5,955 bases of DNA from Syntrophaceae bacterium (lineage in GTDB: Bacteria > Desulfobacterota > SM23-61): NCBI GenBank assembly GCA_003154025.1, contig PMCE01000074.1, forward strand, positions 1-5,955. The letters run 5' to 3'. Positions 5,672 through 5,955 of this stretch are shown here, in pieces (position 1 is the stretch's first letter; each line of letters starts with the position of its first letter). Made by a program: the position numbers and the translations under genes. Below the pieces are notes generated by a model. The model was not told the DNA's origin. It did no database searches and was given only the letters and a program-made list of their open reading frames with translations.

Positions 5672-5955
<284 letters not shown>

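Overview
The window looks like a GC-rich, probably anaerobic bacterial chromosome segment. Clostridial-type ferredoxin, a stand-alone NifU C-terminal Fe-S protein, a DUF1858 redox-disulfide protein, a FadH/2-enoate-reductase-type flavoenzyme and a rubrerythrin-like diiron protein together suggest an anaerobe of the Desulfobacterota (deltaproteobacterial) type. That placement is inference from gene content only; nothing here fixes the taxon. I see no phage, IS, CRISPR, tRNA or rRNA genes.

Layout. The only + strand gene is the 3' part of a FadH-like FAD/NAD(P) oxidoreductase (1-759). It ends at a striking hairpin built from inverted hexamer repeats (761-828) and faces a run of minus-strand genes that fills the rest of the window. 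Read in transcription order from the right, these are: the C-terminal part of enolase (5672-5955), a four-helix diiron ferritin-like protein starting 5 nt after it, a small DUF4177-like protein, a TVP38/DedA-type membrane protein, the DNA repair glycosylase MutM/Fpg, a Crp/Fnr-family regulator with its own likely promoter, a membrane-anchored TlpA/ResA-type thioredoxin, and a tight three-gene set of tiny redox proteins: DUF1858 (70 aa), 2[4Fe-4S] ferredoxin (56 aa) and NifU C-terminal domain (73 aa).

How it may work together. The three-gene cassette at 828-1482 is most simply read as an Fe-S/thiol redox unit: a CxxC protein, an electron carrier and a cluster carrier, each with a strong Shine-Dalgarno. 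About 80 nt upstream of its first start codon is a perfect FNR-type palindrome (TGAT-N4-ATCA, 1562-1573). The Crp/Fnr regulator encoded 700 bp away has an FNR-like recognition helix (VETAIR), so local control of the cassette is a testable model. The regulator has no cysteine and lacks the cAMP arginine, so its signal is neither an FNR-type cluster nor, probably, cAMP. The repair glycosylase, thioredoxin and ferritin-like protein fit a general oxidative-stress theme, but the operon may be partly incidental.

No intergenic gap exceeds 300 bp. The larger gaps (1483-1580, 2187-2261, 2958-3124, 3962-4063, 4775-4874) are described where they hold something.
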